This document shows positions 44,372 to 53,513 of a stretch of DNA of 64,000 bases, piece by piece. Position 1 is the stretch's first letter. Every line of letters begins with the position of its first letter. The notes beneath the pieces are model-generated. The model saw only the letters and a program-made list of their open reading frames with translations. It searched no databases and was not told where the DNA came from. This DNA comes from Chaetoceros tenuissimus. Taxonomy: Eukaryota > Bacillariophyta > Thalassiosirophyceae > Chaetocerotales > Chaetocerotaceae. The stretch lies in contig BLLK01000072.1 of assembly GCA_021927905.1 (NCBI GenBank), forward strand, positions 1-64,000, written 5' to 3'. Made by a program: the position numbers and the translations under genes.

Positions 44372-44809
44372 GAATGCAGTGGCAATATCCAATAACAAAG
44401 AGGATTTGTATATGGAGCGCAGTTCGGTAGTCATGTAAGAGACTCTGTTTGGAATGGTTTCAAAAATTTTGGAAATAATTCCTGCATTTCGTCCAATACT
44501 TCCGAATCAAACATTAATCTTTGCAATTTAATGATACAAATAGGAATTCTTGAATGCTATGGTCTAGTAGCTTTTCACAGAAAAGCTATATCTCCTTCTC
44601 TTTACAAAAAACACCACAATCATGATTTTCCAAAAATGTGCTATTGGGGTGATGACTTCTGGCTTGTGTACTATGCACTTTTAAGAAACATTAATATGTA
44701 CGTTGTTAAGAGCAGTGTGGCTTATCCATCAACTGTGTTTATAAAAAAAATAAAGCAACCGGATGGGAGTGTTGGAAAAAAGTCAGGTGGAGCTGGAAGT
44801 AATATTGGA
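44372..44809 (+). pseudogene. Host glycosyltransferase-like gene, middle part (disrupted)
   Basis: After the gypsy element, coding text resumes (FGSHVRDSVWNGFKNFGN). It continues to IGILECYGLVAFHRKAI and then CYWGDDFWLVYYALLRNIN with MYVVKSSVAYP. GDD followed by an aromatic/Leu string is the sort of acceptor-site box seen in GT-A enzymes. At least one stop and a frame change occur near the left edge. This part ends at 44809, where the Ngaro-like element begins. Confidence 0.6.
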
Positions 44810-44949
44810 CCCTACCTCTGTATGGCCCGAGCTAGCAATTATCCGTGAAGACTTGGATCTAAGTGAAGACAACGCATGTGAGTGTGACGAAAATGACTTG
44901 ATACTTAAGTAATTTGCGGACTCTCATTGTGATACAATGTGAAAACTAA
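44810..44949 (-). repeat. Split direct repeat A1
   Basis: 140 bp starting CCCTACCTCTGTATGGCCCG. It matches A2 except for a short extra segment (ACTTGGATCTAAGTGAAG) and single differences. Confidence 0.9.
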
Positions 44950-44972
44950 TCCCAGGGTGGAAGTGGGAGGGT

Positions 44973-45158
44973 CCTTTTTATCTATGTTAATACCTAGTCA
45001 TAAGCCTTTACCTAGACCTATCTAGAAAATGAACTGATGTATTTGAACCGTTGTGTATTGCTTTCCTCTTCGTTCAAATACATCTTGTCTTGCTGCTACT
45101 ACGCAGCATTGTGCCTAGCTATTCTATTCCCGTCCCCCGTCATTGTGCCACTCGACGA
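44973..45158 (-). repeat. Split direct repeat B1
   Basis: 186 bp starting CCTTTTTATCTATG and ending CTCGACGA; nearly identical to B2. Confidence 0.92.
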
Positions 45159-45280
45159 CCCTACCTCTGTATGGCCCGAGCTAGCAATTATCAGTGAAGA
45201 CAACGCATGTGAGTGTGCCGAAAATGACTTGATACTTAAGTAATTTGCGGACCCTCATTGTGATACAATGTGAAAACTAA
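45159..45280 (-). repeat. Split direct repeat A2
   Basis: 122 bp, directly joined to B1; partner of A1. Confidence 0.9.
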
Positions 45281-45495
45281 CCCATGTGCGATCCCGTATG
45301 GGGAGCATGGCCCCAAGATAAGTGGAATAGTAGTGCTTGTAACTATCAAGAGACGCTGTTGCAGGTGGTTGCGTTACGCCAGCTGCTTCTTGCGGCCTGA
45401 TAATTGCATGCGAGGGTAAGATAGAAGGGTAAAGATAAATAAAATTAAAAGATTACTGGTGCAGATTTGGAAGAAAAGTAGTTTGAAAGGAGTAT

Positions 45496-46641
45496 TTACT
45501 TTTCGATTGCAGCGATGTTGATGAATGGTAGCTTCTCTCCCATTTTCCGAGAGACTCCAGCTGACAAATGTGCAATTTGATTGTGGATATACATGGTGAA
45601 TGTAAGAGATGTCCAGCGACCCATTTTCATGATGGTTGTATCGTCATATCCATGTAGTTTCAATGCCATTGCACCTCCTGCACGGAGAGAGTGTGTGCCG
45701 ACTAGATCTGGAGTGATGCCTTTTTCTGTGAGGTTTAGCTTCACTACCATTGCCTTCACCATATCTCGTACATGTTGAGCTTGTACTGAGGAGAATGTGT
45801 CGGATGCTTCATCATAGAAGTCGCAGAGCAAGGAGTCGGTGTCTCCTCCATTTGCCAGAATATGATGCACTCGTCGTGCTAATGCTTTCGTTGGAGATGT
45901 TTTTGCACCTGTGTCTTCATGGTGGATAGTAGTTCCCATGTGTCCGTTCTTTTGATTTGTTATTTTCATTGTTACAGAATGTGCTTGTAGAAGTTTCTCC
46001 AAAGATGAATGACGGGAGATATCTTTTCCATGGATATCTTTAAAGCCAATGTTGCCAACAGTAAACTGTACAGTTCTTGTAGCTCGTACCCATTTGCCAT
46101 TTCTTTTCACTCTTGTTGGTTTGGTGTATTCACCGACTCGTAACAAGTAGTAGAACGCGATTACCATGAGGTCTGCTGTGGCTTGTGTACGTGGACAGTT
46201 TGTAGTTGTAGACATGTCATGAGCTTCATGGACTACTTCTACTGGCACTGCTAGTTTTGCTACTGGTGGTGGATCCTCTCTTCGCATACCTTCCACTAAT
46301 CGTCCGATTGGTGTTGTGTATTGCCCTTCAGTTGTGAGGATGGGACTGCGTTCTCCAGCCAATTCGATGGTCTTGGTGATGGCTGAGATTGCTTTAGTAA
46401 CCGTTTGAACGGTGACTTGTTCTCCCAATCCATAGCTTCCTGTCCTGACCCTAGCAGCAAAGGCCGCGACTGCAATTGTTGCTTGGAGTTGAGACTCTGC
46501 TCTGAGGAAAGGATCAATGCATATGCTGCAGCAATAGCTGCACCATGCTTTCCAGTATTTAGCCCGCTCTTTTTCGTTCTTCGCAGTGACCCCATTTCCA
46601 ATGTAGCTCCACGAAGACAAGATATCACGAGCGACACCCAC
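45496..46641 (-). CDS. Ngaro-like ORF3, tyrosine recombinase, 381 residues
   Basis: The C-terminal catalytic boxes are readable: MVIAFYYLLRVGEYTKP (box I Arg), THSLRAGGAMALKLHG (box II H-x-x-R) and MGRWTSLTFTMYIHNQ (final Tyr). The enzyme integrates a circular DNA copy by strand exchange instead of using an integrase. It overlaps the RT-RNase H frame by about 345 bp and is the last gene before repeats A2-B1-A1. Confidence 0.9.
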   Translation of the reverse strand: MGVARDILSSWSYIGNGVTAKNEKERAKYWKAWCSYCCSICIDPFLRAESQLQATIAVAAFAARVRTGSYGLGEQVTVQTVTKAISAITKTIELAGERSPILTTEGQYTTPIGRLVEGMRREDPPPVAKLAVPVEVVHEAHDMSTTTNCPRTQATADLMVIAFYYLLRVGEYTKPTRVKRNGKWVRATRTVQFTVGNIGFKDIHGKDISRHSSLEKLLQAHSVTMKITNQKNGHMGTTIHHEDTGAKTSPTKALARRVHHILANGGDTDSLLCDFYDEASDTFSSVQAQHVRDMVKAMVVKLNLTEKGITPDLVGTHSLRAGGAMALKLHGYDDTTIMKMGRWTSLTFTMYIHNQIAHLSAGVSRKMGEKLPFINIAAIEK

Positions 46642-49025
46642 TCTTTTGGTATAGTGAGTTCGTGCCAGCAGCTCGTCTGTGGGAAGTGAGAATTGAAGTA
46701 GTTAGCTAGATTGTCATGAGCAGTAAAGAATTTACCATCTCTGAATGCCCTAGAAGCGATATCTGCCATTGTGTTGTCATCTCCTGCTACATTTGTGACC
46801 AATGCTGGACCTGCCTCTTTAGTGTTGATTCGCATATACAGAAGACGGAGTAGTTGCCCTGCTACTGCTGATGTTGAAGTACAGCCATGTTGTGCCCAAG
46901 ATACAGCACTTGTATTGTCACAAAACATGCCTAGTCGTATGTTGTACATGTTTGGTATTATAGCTTCTGCTGCAAACCACTCAAGGACAATGGCTGCCAG
47001 TTCCAAGTCATTGATAGTGACTTCATGTGTATCAAGTTTTTGTTTGATGTCTTCTGGCCATTCCACTTGCCAGACAATGAAAGGGAAATCTCTTGAACCA
47101 TATGCAAGAATGCCTCCAGCACCATGTCGACATGCATCCAGATATCCATTATAATCCGGTGTATCTGCGACCAATAAGGAAATATCGCTTGGTCTTTTCA
47201 ATATTGACGTGATGATAGATTTCCAATCTGATAGACATTGTTTCAGATCTTCGGTGATGTTGATGTATGCAGGGGAGCCCTCCATTGCTTTCCAAATTGG
47301 AGACATTAGTGAACGTCCTCCAACTATTCCAAACGAGGCATGCATCAATTTACCGGCCAACTTTTGCCAACTGTTGAGATCTGTCTTCTTCTTTTTGGCC
47401 CTTTTGTACTTTTGAACTAGATTTCGTAGAGTTTGAAGTTTTTCAGGTGGTAAAGAGATGGTGTATTTCCCACCATGGATGATCCAGCCTAGGATTTCCT
47501 TCTCCTCTTGCCAAATCCCTTCTCCTGCCAATAGTTTCTTTTGTGCAATGGGGTCTTCACCGTTGTGACCTGTGATAGCAGTAGGCGGGAAAACCGAATG
47601 TATCCCATGGAGCATTGCTCGGCTAAGATGCAAGATGTTTGCTCGACTTGTATCATTTGTGATGGCAATGTAATCGTCCACAAAAACCTCAACCAGATTT
47701 ATTGTGTCTTTTGCTGCAACTCCGTAGACAAATTTCTCTTCAAACATGAGTGACTCCATTTGGTGTGCAGGAAGACTCTCCTCCGTTAGTAGTTGTTCAA
47801 TGACGTCTCTTCCTGTCTCAGAGGCAGAGCAAAAGAATGGGGGACTTTCAGCCCAGCCCATTTGCAAGCTGTTTGGTACTAAAATCTCTACCTCATCAAG
47901 ATCTACCTCTCCATTTTCACTTGGGAGCACGTAGCAGAAATTCCAGGCCTCCTCATCACTCACAGCTAAGCGCCAAAAACCATCCTTGATGTCCAATTTT
48001 GCAAAGTGGAATCGTTGAGCAGGGTCCTTTTTACGTGCCTGTGCCATTGTATTGATTATACGCTTGATAGCTTGGCCAAGCTGTGACATGCTTTGTTGCT
48101 GTGCAGTTTTATTTGTGCTGGAATTTACACTTGGCATGCGCTCACCATCTACTAGTAGCTGGAATGATAGATCCAAGATGAATCGAAATAAGCGACTCTT
48201 ATGTGGAATGGCAGCAATTGGTGATATTTTCAGTTTCTTAGGTAACTGATGTCTGATCTTTCCAAATTTGATGATGCGTGCATAGCCACCATGTACTTTA
48301 TCGAATGCCTCTTTGCGCAATTCTCTAATTGCCGCTAGTTTCTTTGCAGATGGATGTGCTCCTCGTCTGATAGCTTCAATAATGTGTTGTTCCGTCCAAT
48401 CCTCTCCACAGTTAACCGGGCAACCTTTGATGGCAAATTCTTCAAGCATTGTTGCAGCTGGATGCTTCAATGCTTCACCTCGAGGTCGCATTAGTCCAAT
48501 ATACTTACCTATTTCTTCTTGTAACTCGGTAATCTCATCCGGAAAAGATTCATCAGATTGGAATGCTTCTTCAATTGCTCTGTCAATGCTTTGAGGAGTT
48601 TGTGCTCTTGGTTGTATGATTGGTGAAGGAGATAACTTTGCTTTTTTGCAAGCAGGTTCATCCTCCACATCCTCTACAATGACATGCACCTCTTTGGATT
48701 TGCCTTTAGTTGGATAGCCTTGATCGGCCAATACCATGTTAGCTTTTCCATATTCCTGTGGTGGTGTCCATGATGCATAGCTAGAAAAACAAATTTGAAG
48801 AACGAATCGAGTTAGTTTAGAGTATTTAGAGTCTAATAGACTGACACGTTTATAGTCCGGAAGACTACGATGTTTATAGTCTAAAAGACTGACACGTTTA
48901 TAGTCCAGAAGACTGCGAAGTTTATAGTCCAGGAGACTGACTCGTTTATAGTCCGGAAGACTGTGATGTTTAGAGTCAGATCGACTGGCACGTTTATAGT
49001 CCGGAAGACTTTGCATGCATAGCAA
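46296..49025 (-). CDS. Ngaro-like ORF2, reverse transcriptase-RNase H, 909 residues
   Basis: The first 65 residues are a run of 8-residue repeats (LPDYKRVS / LLDYKHRS). The reverse transcriptase core then has PHKSRLFRFILDLSFQL, AKLDIKDGFWRLAVSDEEA, NSLQMGWAESPPFFCSA and the catalytic box EVFVDDYIAIT. RNase H-like boxes follow (GYLDACRHGAGGILAYGS, GMFCDNTSAVSWAQHG, VTNVAGDDNTMADIASRAF). This RT type is shared by DIRS/Ngaro elements. Its 3' end overlaps the recombinase frame, as in other elements of the group. Confidence 0.9.
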   Translation of the reverse strand: MLCMQSLPDYKRASRSDSKHHSLPDYKRVSLLDYKLRSLLDYKRVSLLDYKHRSLPDYKRVSLLDSKYSKLTRFVLQICFSSYASWTPPQEYGKANMVLADQGYPTKGKSKEVHVIVEDVEDEPACKKAKLSPSPIIQPRAQTPQSIDRAIEEAFQSDESFPDEITELQEEIGKYIGLMRPRGEALKHPAATMLEEFAIKGCPVNCGEDWTEQHIIEAIRRGAHPSAKKLAAIRELRKEAFDKVHGGYARIIKFGKIRHQLPKKLKISPIAAIPHKSRLFRFILDLSFQLLVDGERMPSVNSSTNKTAQQQSMSQLGQAIKRIINTMAQARKKDPAQRFHFAKLDIKDGFWRLAVSDEEAWNFCYVLPSENGEVDLDEVEILVPNSLQMGWAESPPFFCSASETGRDVIEQLLTEESLPAHQMESLMFEEKFVYGVAAKDTINLVEVFVDDYIAITNDTSRANILHLSRAMLHGIHSVFPPTAITGHNGEDPIAQKKLLAGEGIWQEEKEILGWIIHGGKYTISLPPEKLQTLRNLVQKYKRAKKKKTDLNSWQKLAGKLMHASFGIVGGRSLMSPIWKAMEGSPAYINITEDLKQCLSDWKSIITSILKRPSDISLLVADTPDYNGYLDACRHGAGGILAYGSRDFPFIVWQVEWPEDIKQKLDTHEVTINDLELAAIVLEWFAAEAIIPNMYNIRLGMFCDNTSAVSWAQHGCTSTSAVAGQLLRLLYMRINTKEAGPALVTNVAGDDNTMADIASRAFRDGKFFTAHDNLANYFNSHFPQTSCWHELTIPKEWVSLVISCLRGATLEMGSLRRTKKSGLNTGKHGAAIAAAYALILSSEQSLNSKQQLQSRPLLLGSGQEAMDWENKSPFKRLLKQSQPSPRPSNWLENAVPSSQLKGNTQHQSDD
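48815..49012 (-). repeat. 24-bp minisatellite in the RT gene's 5' end
   Basis: About eight tandem units of TTTATAGTCC[GA]GAAGACT[GA]-type sequence with alternating variants. In frame they encode eight copies of an 8-residue word, keeping the reading frame because the unit is a multiple of three. Confidence 0.9.
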
Positions 49026-49032
49026 TATTGAC

Positions 49033-51075
49033 TTACCCCATCACTTGAACTGGATCTGGCATAAATTGTTGTAATTTGGCAAGGCTGTTCTTTGCTTGAG
49101 CTTCACTCAGCTCCTTGTGTGGTAAATTGCATGCTCTTCTAGTACATTTGCCATATAGTGCAAAGTTTGCACAACCTCTGAACTCCAGTAGCTCCGCAAT
49201 GTTCACCTCACATGCTTTGCAGATAGCACTGATAGCAATGTGCTCTTTGTTTTGCGCTCTTTTCACCTGCTCCACTGCTTTATCAAAGTCCTTCAAACAC
49301 TTTGGTCTATTTGCAATGCGCAATTTCTTATCAGGTGAAGTTGGAGGAGAGCCAGTTGCCTTTGGTGGGAGCTTTCTGATGCTGTCATCTTCTTTCTTTT
49401 CTTCAGCCTCTCGTCTGATCAGCTTACTTGGCATCTGTGCATACGTGACACGGCCAATTTTCCAAGTTAGCTGATTTAGCATATAATCAAAAGCCTTGAC
49501 GCTATCGCCCTTTCCTTTAGAAAATGATCTGCCCTCCAAGAATGTAAGCCATAGGATAATTGCCTTTTGATTGTGGTCAAACATTTTTCTGGCACTTGGT
49601 TCAAACCCCACTATAGCCTCTATCAAGCTTTGCACCCGCAAGAAGAGTGGACATTTGTCCCCAAAGTAAGCCCAGAGTGTATTTGCAAACATACGAAGTG
49701 CCTCTACAAAATCATGGAATGCCTCAGGGATGACCGGTACCCCTTTCTTGATTGATTTCTCAATGTCTGCACTTGTTTTTGCTTCAGTTCTCTCCAATAT
49801 CTCACGTTGCTCCTCTACTATTTCTAGCTCCTCAGTGGTCAGGCGGATGCAGAGAAACAGACTGAGATGCTTGAATGCTGCATTCGTTGACGGATCCGAA
49901 ACACCGTCCTGAGCAAAGAAATCTCTCTTGCGTAGTACCTCAAAGAGTTCTGGATTATTTGGCGTTGGAGAATCCTCGTAATTCTTTTTTGCATCGAGTT
50001 TTTCTTTGATGAGTTGCAATTGCAAGGATTTATTCTTTTCCTTTTGTACTTCCCTGAAGATGGCTGGTAGTTCCTTTATGTTGTCTTCCAATGTAGACTT
50101 GTGTGGCTTTCCACACATAGTTAGAATTCGCTTTACCTCAGTCTCTGACCAACCCTTTTCCTCCTTTGTGGTTGTAGCTGCTGGTGCAGGGGCTTGGAGC
50201 TGCTGCACCAATCCTTGTTGCTGAAGTAGCAATTGTTGCAAGAGTACTGTATCAATTCCTGCTGCAGGAGCAGCTGGAGCTGGGGGACTAGGAATCATTT
50301 GGGCTACCTTTGCTTTTGCCCATGCTGCAGCTTCCGTATTATAGCCCAGCATAAAGTCTGAATGCTCTAGCCTTGCACTCTTCTTTACATTATGCTTCAC
50401 AAAAGCCGTCATTAGGAATTTCCGAAGGTGCGCAATCATGTTTGCAGGATTTCCTACCGAAGCTTCCACATCCTCAAGTCTCTCCAGTATCTCCGCAGCC
50501 TCCACCGGTTTGGCAATTGCATCTAACGCGATGTAAGCCGGGATTGGAGCAAGACGCATGACTTCCCATTCTACATTTTCTGCATCGGAATGTGCCACAG
50601 ATTGCTTTTCAAGTTGAGTCTTCGTTGCCGCTTTGAATAGTGCTGTGTTTCTTCCCATGGTCTTCGTCAGTATTACATAGTCCATTGGAAGCACCAATGC
50701 TTGAGGTGAGGCCCCACTGTCCTCCACCTCATTCATGAGCCACAGCAATTTTTCATCCAGTTCCGAGTCTCCTCCAAGCTGTGCCATTCCTAGCTCTGGT
50801 CCATACACCATTCTGACTTTGGTTGAATCTGGGAACATCACAAGAGCTGTCAATGGTTTGGCCCCATTGCCTTGAGCATTGAGTGGGAACAATGTATCGC
50901 TGGAGCTATCTTGCAAAAGATTGAAGAGATGGCCTGCACTGGTGATCTGGGCCTCCTTCGAGTGCTGGGATAGGAAATTGGCGATTTTTCCGGTTGGTGC
51001 GGGGAGTGTTCCAGAGAAGAAGCGATTGCTGTATGCTGGATCATCCCCCTCCTGTGTGAGTTTGTCTAGTGACAT
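49033..51075 (-). CDS. Ngaro-like ORF1, capsid-like protein, 680 residues
   Basis: First gene of the element, starting 26 bp inside repeat B2. An N-terminal globular region is followed by a Pro/Ala/Gln-rich linker (LLQQLLLQQQGLVQQLQAP) near residue 275. A helical domain with EFFEVLRKRDFF-like text comes next. A CCCH zinc-finger-like box near the end (CANFALYGKCTRRACNLPH, residues about 650) could bind RNA. No enzyme motif, which fits a Gag-like role. Its stop lies next to the start of the RT gene. Confidence 0.75.
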   Translation of the reverse strand: MSLDKLTQEGDDPAYSNRFFSGTLPAPTGKIANFLSQHSKEAQITSAGHLFNLLQDSSSDTLFPLNAQGNGAKPLTALVMFPDSTKVRMVYGPELGMAQLGGDSELDEKLLWLMNEVEDSGASPQALVLPMDYVILTKTMGRNTALFKAATKTQLEKQSVAHSDAENVEWEVMRLAPIPAYIALDAIAKPVEAAEILERLEDVEASVGNPANMIAHLRKFLMTAFVKHNVKKSARLEHSDFMLGYNTEAAAWAKAKVAQMIPSPPAPAAPAAGIDTVLLQQLLLQQQGLVQQLQAPAPAATTTKEEKGWSETEVKRILTMCGKPHKSTLEDNIKELPAIFREVQKEKNKSLQLQLIKEKLDAKKNYEDSPTPNNPELFEVLRKRDFFAQDGVSDPSTNAAFKHLSLFLCIRLTTEELEIVEEQREILERTEAKTSADIEKSIKKGVPVIPEAFHDFVEALRMFANTLWAYFGDKCPLFLRVQSLIEAIVGFEPSARKMFDHNQKAIILWLTFLEGRSFSKGKGDSVKAFDYMLNQLTWKIGRVTYAQMPSKLIRREAEEKKEDDSIRKLPPKATGSPPTSPDKKLRIANRPKCLKDFDKAVEQVKRAQNKEHIAISAICKACEVNIAELLEFRGCANFALYGKCTRRACNLPHKELSEAQAKNSLAKLQQFMPDPVQVMG

Positions 51076-51100
51076 AGTGATATATGTAGGTATAGTTTTT

Positions 51101-51286
51101 CCTTTTTATCTATGTTAATACCTAGTCATAAGACTTTACCTAGACCTATCTAGAAAATGAACTGATGTATTTGAACCGTTGTGTATTGCTTTCCTCTTCG
51201 TTCAAATACATCTTGTCTTGCTGCTACTACGCAGCATTGTGCCTAGCTATTCTATTCCCGTCCCCCGTCATTGTGCCACTCGACGA
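51101..51286 (-). repeat. Split direct repeat B2 (other terminus)
   Basis: 186 bp partner of B1; only about one mismatch was seen (CATAAGACTTT against CATAAGCCTTT). It lies in front of the capsid-like gene on the coding strand and is thus the likely promoter end. Confidence 0.92.
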
Positions 51287-51388
51287 TTAGCCAGCCTCCC
51301 GAACTCAGGAATTCGGAACTGGTTAAAATCATATGGTCTGGTATGCAGGTTTGTAGAGCCATCTCTTATCACCGCACACTTCTCTTAG
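51287..51388 (+). pseudogene. Host glycosyltransferase-like gene, last part (disrupted)
   Basis: Immediately right of the Ngaro-like element the same phase continues with LASLPNSGIRNWLKSYG and ends at the stop 51386-51388. The exact continuation of phase across 44809/51287, with no target duplication, supports one former exon split by the element. Confidence 0.5.
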
Positions 51389-51905
51389 ATATCCGCCAAC
51401 AATCCCATTTTCCTGAAACACCTTTACCTCTACCATGCTGATCATCAGCAGGTATACCTCTCCACTCCACTCTTTCGCGGGCCGGGTGGCAGTCCTTTCC
51501 CTTGATCCTAGATCCGGATTAATTGCAATAACTGTATAACGCTTATTTATTTATTTATCTCTCGTGTCGCTCAGTTACGATACTTCCTCGTTTATTTCTT
51601 ATATCCATATCACGTAAGGACACAACAAAGGAAATATACCCGCTGAATGATCACTCATAGACTGAGGAGCATATAGGATTTTCGATGGAATATATGAAGG
51701 AGAGAATCAAAGCTTGGAAGGATAGGGATAGAGGGTAGATGGAAAATATTCAGAGAATGTGCAGCCTTCTCAGGATAGATTAGATATTTGCTAGCATGCA
51801 CAGCTTTTAGTTGCACATGGGGAATAGCTGTTGATGAGATCAGAAAAGAGTGCATGAGAAAGTGGAGGGATAGACAAGAAAGTGGAATAGACTTGGGATC
51901 GTTTA
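51389..51905. other. No gene recognised
   Basis: Unique-looking DNA between the broken glycosyltransferase-like gene and the tandem repeat. It has T-rich and TTTATTTATTTAT-like simple sequence at about 51545. No coding signature. Confidence 0.45.
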
Positions 51906-51908
51906 GGC

Positions 51909-52410
51909 TTGGGCAACATCAGCAAATGGGTCGATAGCTTGCTGAAGGAGTTACATCATAGGTATTCGATTGTGAAGATTTGTGAAGATCATCACGCATT
52001 GGTTGGTGACTTTCAGTACTCAATCTTTATTATATTTTCTTTCGATATGGGAAAAAGGTCAGCGAATGGGTCGATGACTTACCGAAGAATTTGCATCATA
52101 GGTATTTGTGAAGATCGTCACGCATGGGTTGGTGACTTTCAGTACTCAGTTTTTATACTATACATATCATCTTTTGATATTGGGAAAGGTCAGCGAATTG
52201 GTCGATGACTTACCGAAGGATTTGCATCATAGTTTGTTCAAGTTTACACAGATCATCTTTTGATATTGGAAAAAGTCAGCGAGTGGGTCAATGACTTGCC
52301 GAAGAAGTTGTATCATAGGTACTTCATGTCAGGAGACATTGTCAGTTTAGGAAAGGTCAACGAATAGGTTGATGGCTTATCAAAGAACTTGTAGCATAGG
52401 CACCTTGTTG
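51909..52410 (+). repeat. Degenerate tandem repeat with protein-like core
   Basis: About five copies at shrinking spacing (roughly 145 down to 80 bp) begin with GTCAGCGAATGGGTCGATGA-like text (about 51914, 52057, 52188, 52274, 52355). Each translates to a variant of VSEWVDDLPKNLHHRY. The first two also share ICEDHHALVGDFQYSIF-like text and SFDIGK. The frames are broken between units. It may be the worn-down repeat domain of a former gene or a non-coding satellite whose unit happens to be open. Confidence 0.7.
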
Positions 52411-52619
52411 GCTGACTCTAGGTATTCAGGCTTCATTATTTTATTTATGAACATTTCACTCACGACAGACTTCTTCAGTTCATATATAAAGAAACCAGGA
52501 AGCTTGCAAGTAGATCTACAGCAACCTGCAAGTAAAGCTACACCCTATGACTCCGATACTTTGGCTGATTATGATAGGAGAGAGGATACGCATAGGTTGC
52601 TCAAGGGAACATAGAAAAA

Positions 52620-52850
52620 AGGACTTCAAACAAAAGTCATCTCTATCAAGATCTTTTTATTCAAGAGCTGGAAACAGATGAAGAGCGAGGCCGGTATACC
52701 AGCCTAGCATTTCCAACTGAACAAGCCTTCTCGGTACAATGTAGTAGGTTTCAGCCAGAGCACATGGCATGAAATTCTACTTTGTGAGATCAACATTGTG
52801 GTAGTAAATGATGAGGGGGAGATCAAGAGCTTCCGGAAGACATTATGAGT
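52620..52850 (+). mobile_element. 3' tail of another DIRS-like element (copy C), broken
   Basis: The string TGATGAGGGGGAGATCAAG...CTTCCGGAAGACATT at 52808-52847 matches 63957-63996 next to the end of the recombinase gene of the 56.6 kb element. Just upstream, the end of the recombinase text is recognisable (LAFPTEQAFS against LPAHLAFSA, then ATGTAGTAGG). Only the tail remains. Confidence 0.7.
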
Positions 52851-53513
52851 CATAGCGTTGCTCTTAGTGTTTTTCAAGTAGTAAAGTCTCTATCTGATGT
52901 TCAAAGTGCCAAATAAATAGCACGTTAGAGGATGTTGACCTTGTGGAGAAGTGACATAGCGCCATCTCCTGTTGCAGCAAGGTCACATCTTGGCGTTGAG
53001 GTTCTAAGTGTACTGTGAAGCTTTAGATATATGAAAGAGTCAAATCGATTGTATGTCTAGAGTGGAGAAACCTAGAATGTTCTCTTCCCTCACTCTTATA
53101 AGAATTGAAAGATAAGTCTCTACGAAAAGTGAAGTATTCATATTTGATTTTATTCCCGCTTATCAAAAACTTGAGGTGTGGTGGGACTGCGTCCCCCTTA
53201 CCCCCCTTTCCAAGTACTAACTTGAGAGGTCTCAAATTATTCTAACTGACTCGCATGTTTATTTATGATCAATTTATCCTAACTCGTTGCGCAACCCAAG
53301 GTGCGTCGCAAAAAATGTCCTTGTCGACGTCATCATCAATACTTTTTTTTCAAATGTGTTTGGATCTCATCTTTAACCTTGTTTTATAGTGCGAAATGAG
53401 ATAAATTGTTTATAACAAGTGTCAATACAAACAACAAGTCCTAATTGTGAACCATTCTAGTTGATGTACGTTCCTTACATGTCAATTACTGAGCAGTAGC
53501 AGCTAATTTAAAT
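52851..53513. other. Intergenic DNA upstream of the glycosyltransferase gene
   Basis: AT-rich, no gene seen. The promoter of the gene at 53514 should be here, but no core element is clear enough to mark. Confidence 0.5.

Larger units (their letters stand above)
44810..51286 (-). mobile_element. Ngaro/PAT-like tyrosine-recombinase retroelement with split direct repeats
   Basis: 6477 bp. Terminal layout in plus reading is A1 (44810-44949), B1 (44973-45158), A2 (45159-45280), coding region, B2 (51101-51286). On the coding (minus) strand this is repeat, ORFs, then the two repeats interleaved, exactly the split-direct-repeat design of Ngaro and PAT elements. The internal B1-A2 junction (CGACGA then CCCTACC) equals what joining the two outer ends would give. 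There is no target duplication, as expected for tyrosine recombinase integration. Three long reading frames (capsid-like, RT-RNase H, recombinase) look whole. Confidence 0.92.

Noticed and set aside
46405-48594. Several plus-strand frames inside the Ngaro-like element
   Set aside because: They are shadows of the RT-RNase H and recombinase genes, whose catalytic boxes are clear on the minus strand.
48815-49012. CRISPR-like array
   Set aside because: The 24-bp units abut with no unique spacers and lie inside a coding frame; it is a minisatellite in a eukaryotic element.
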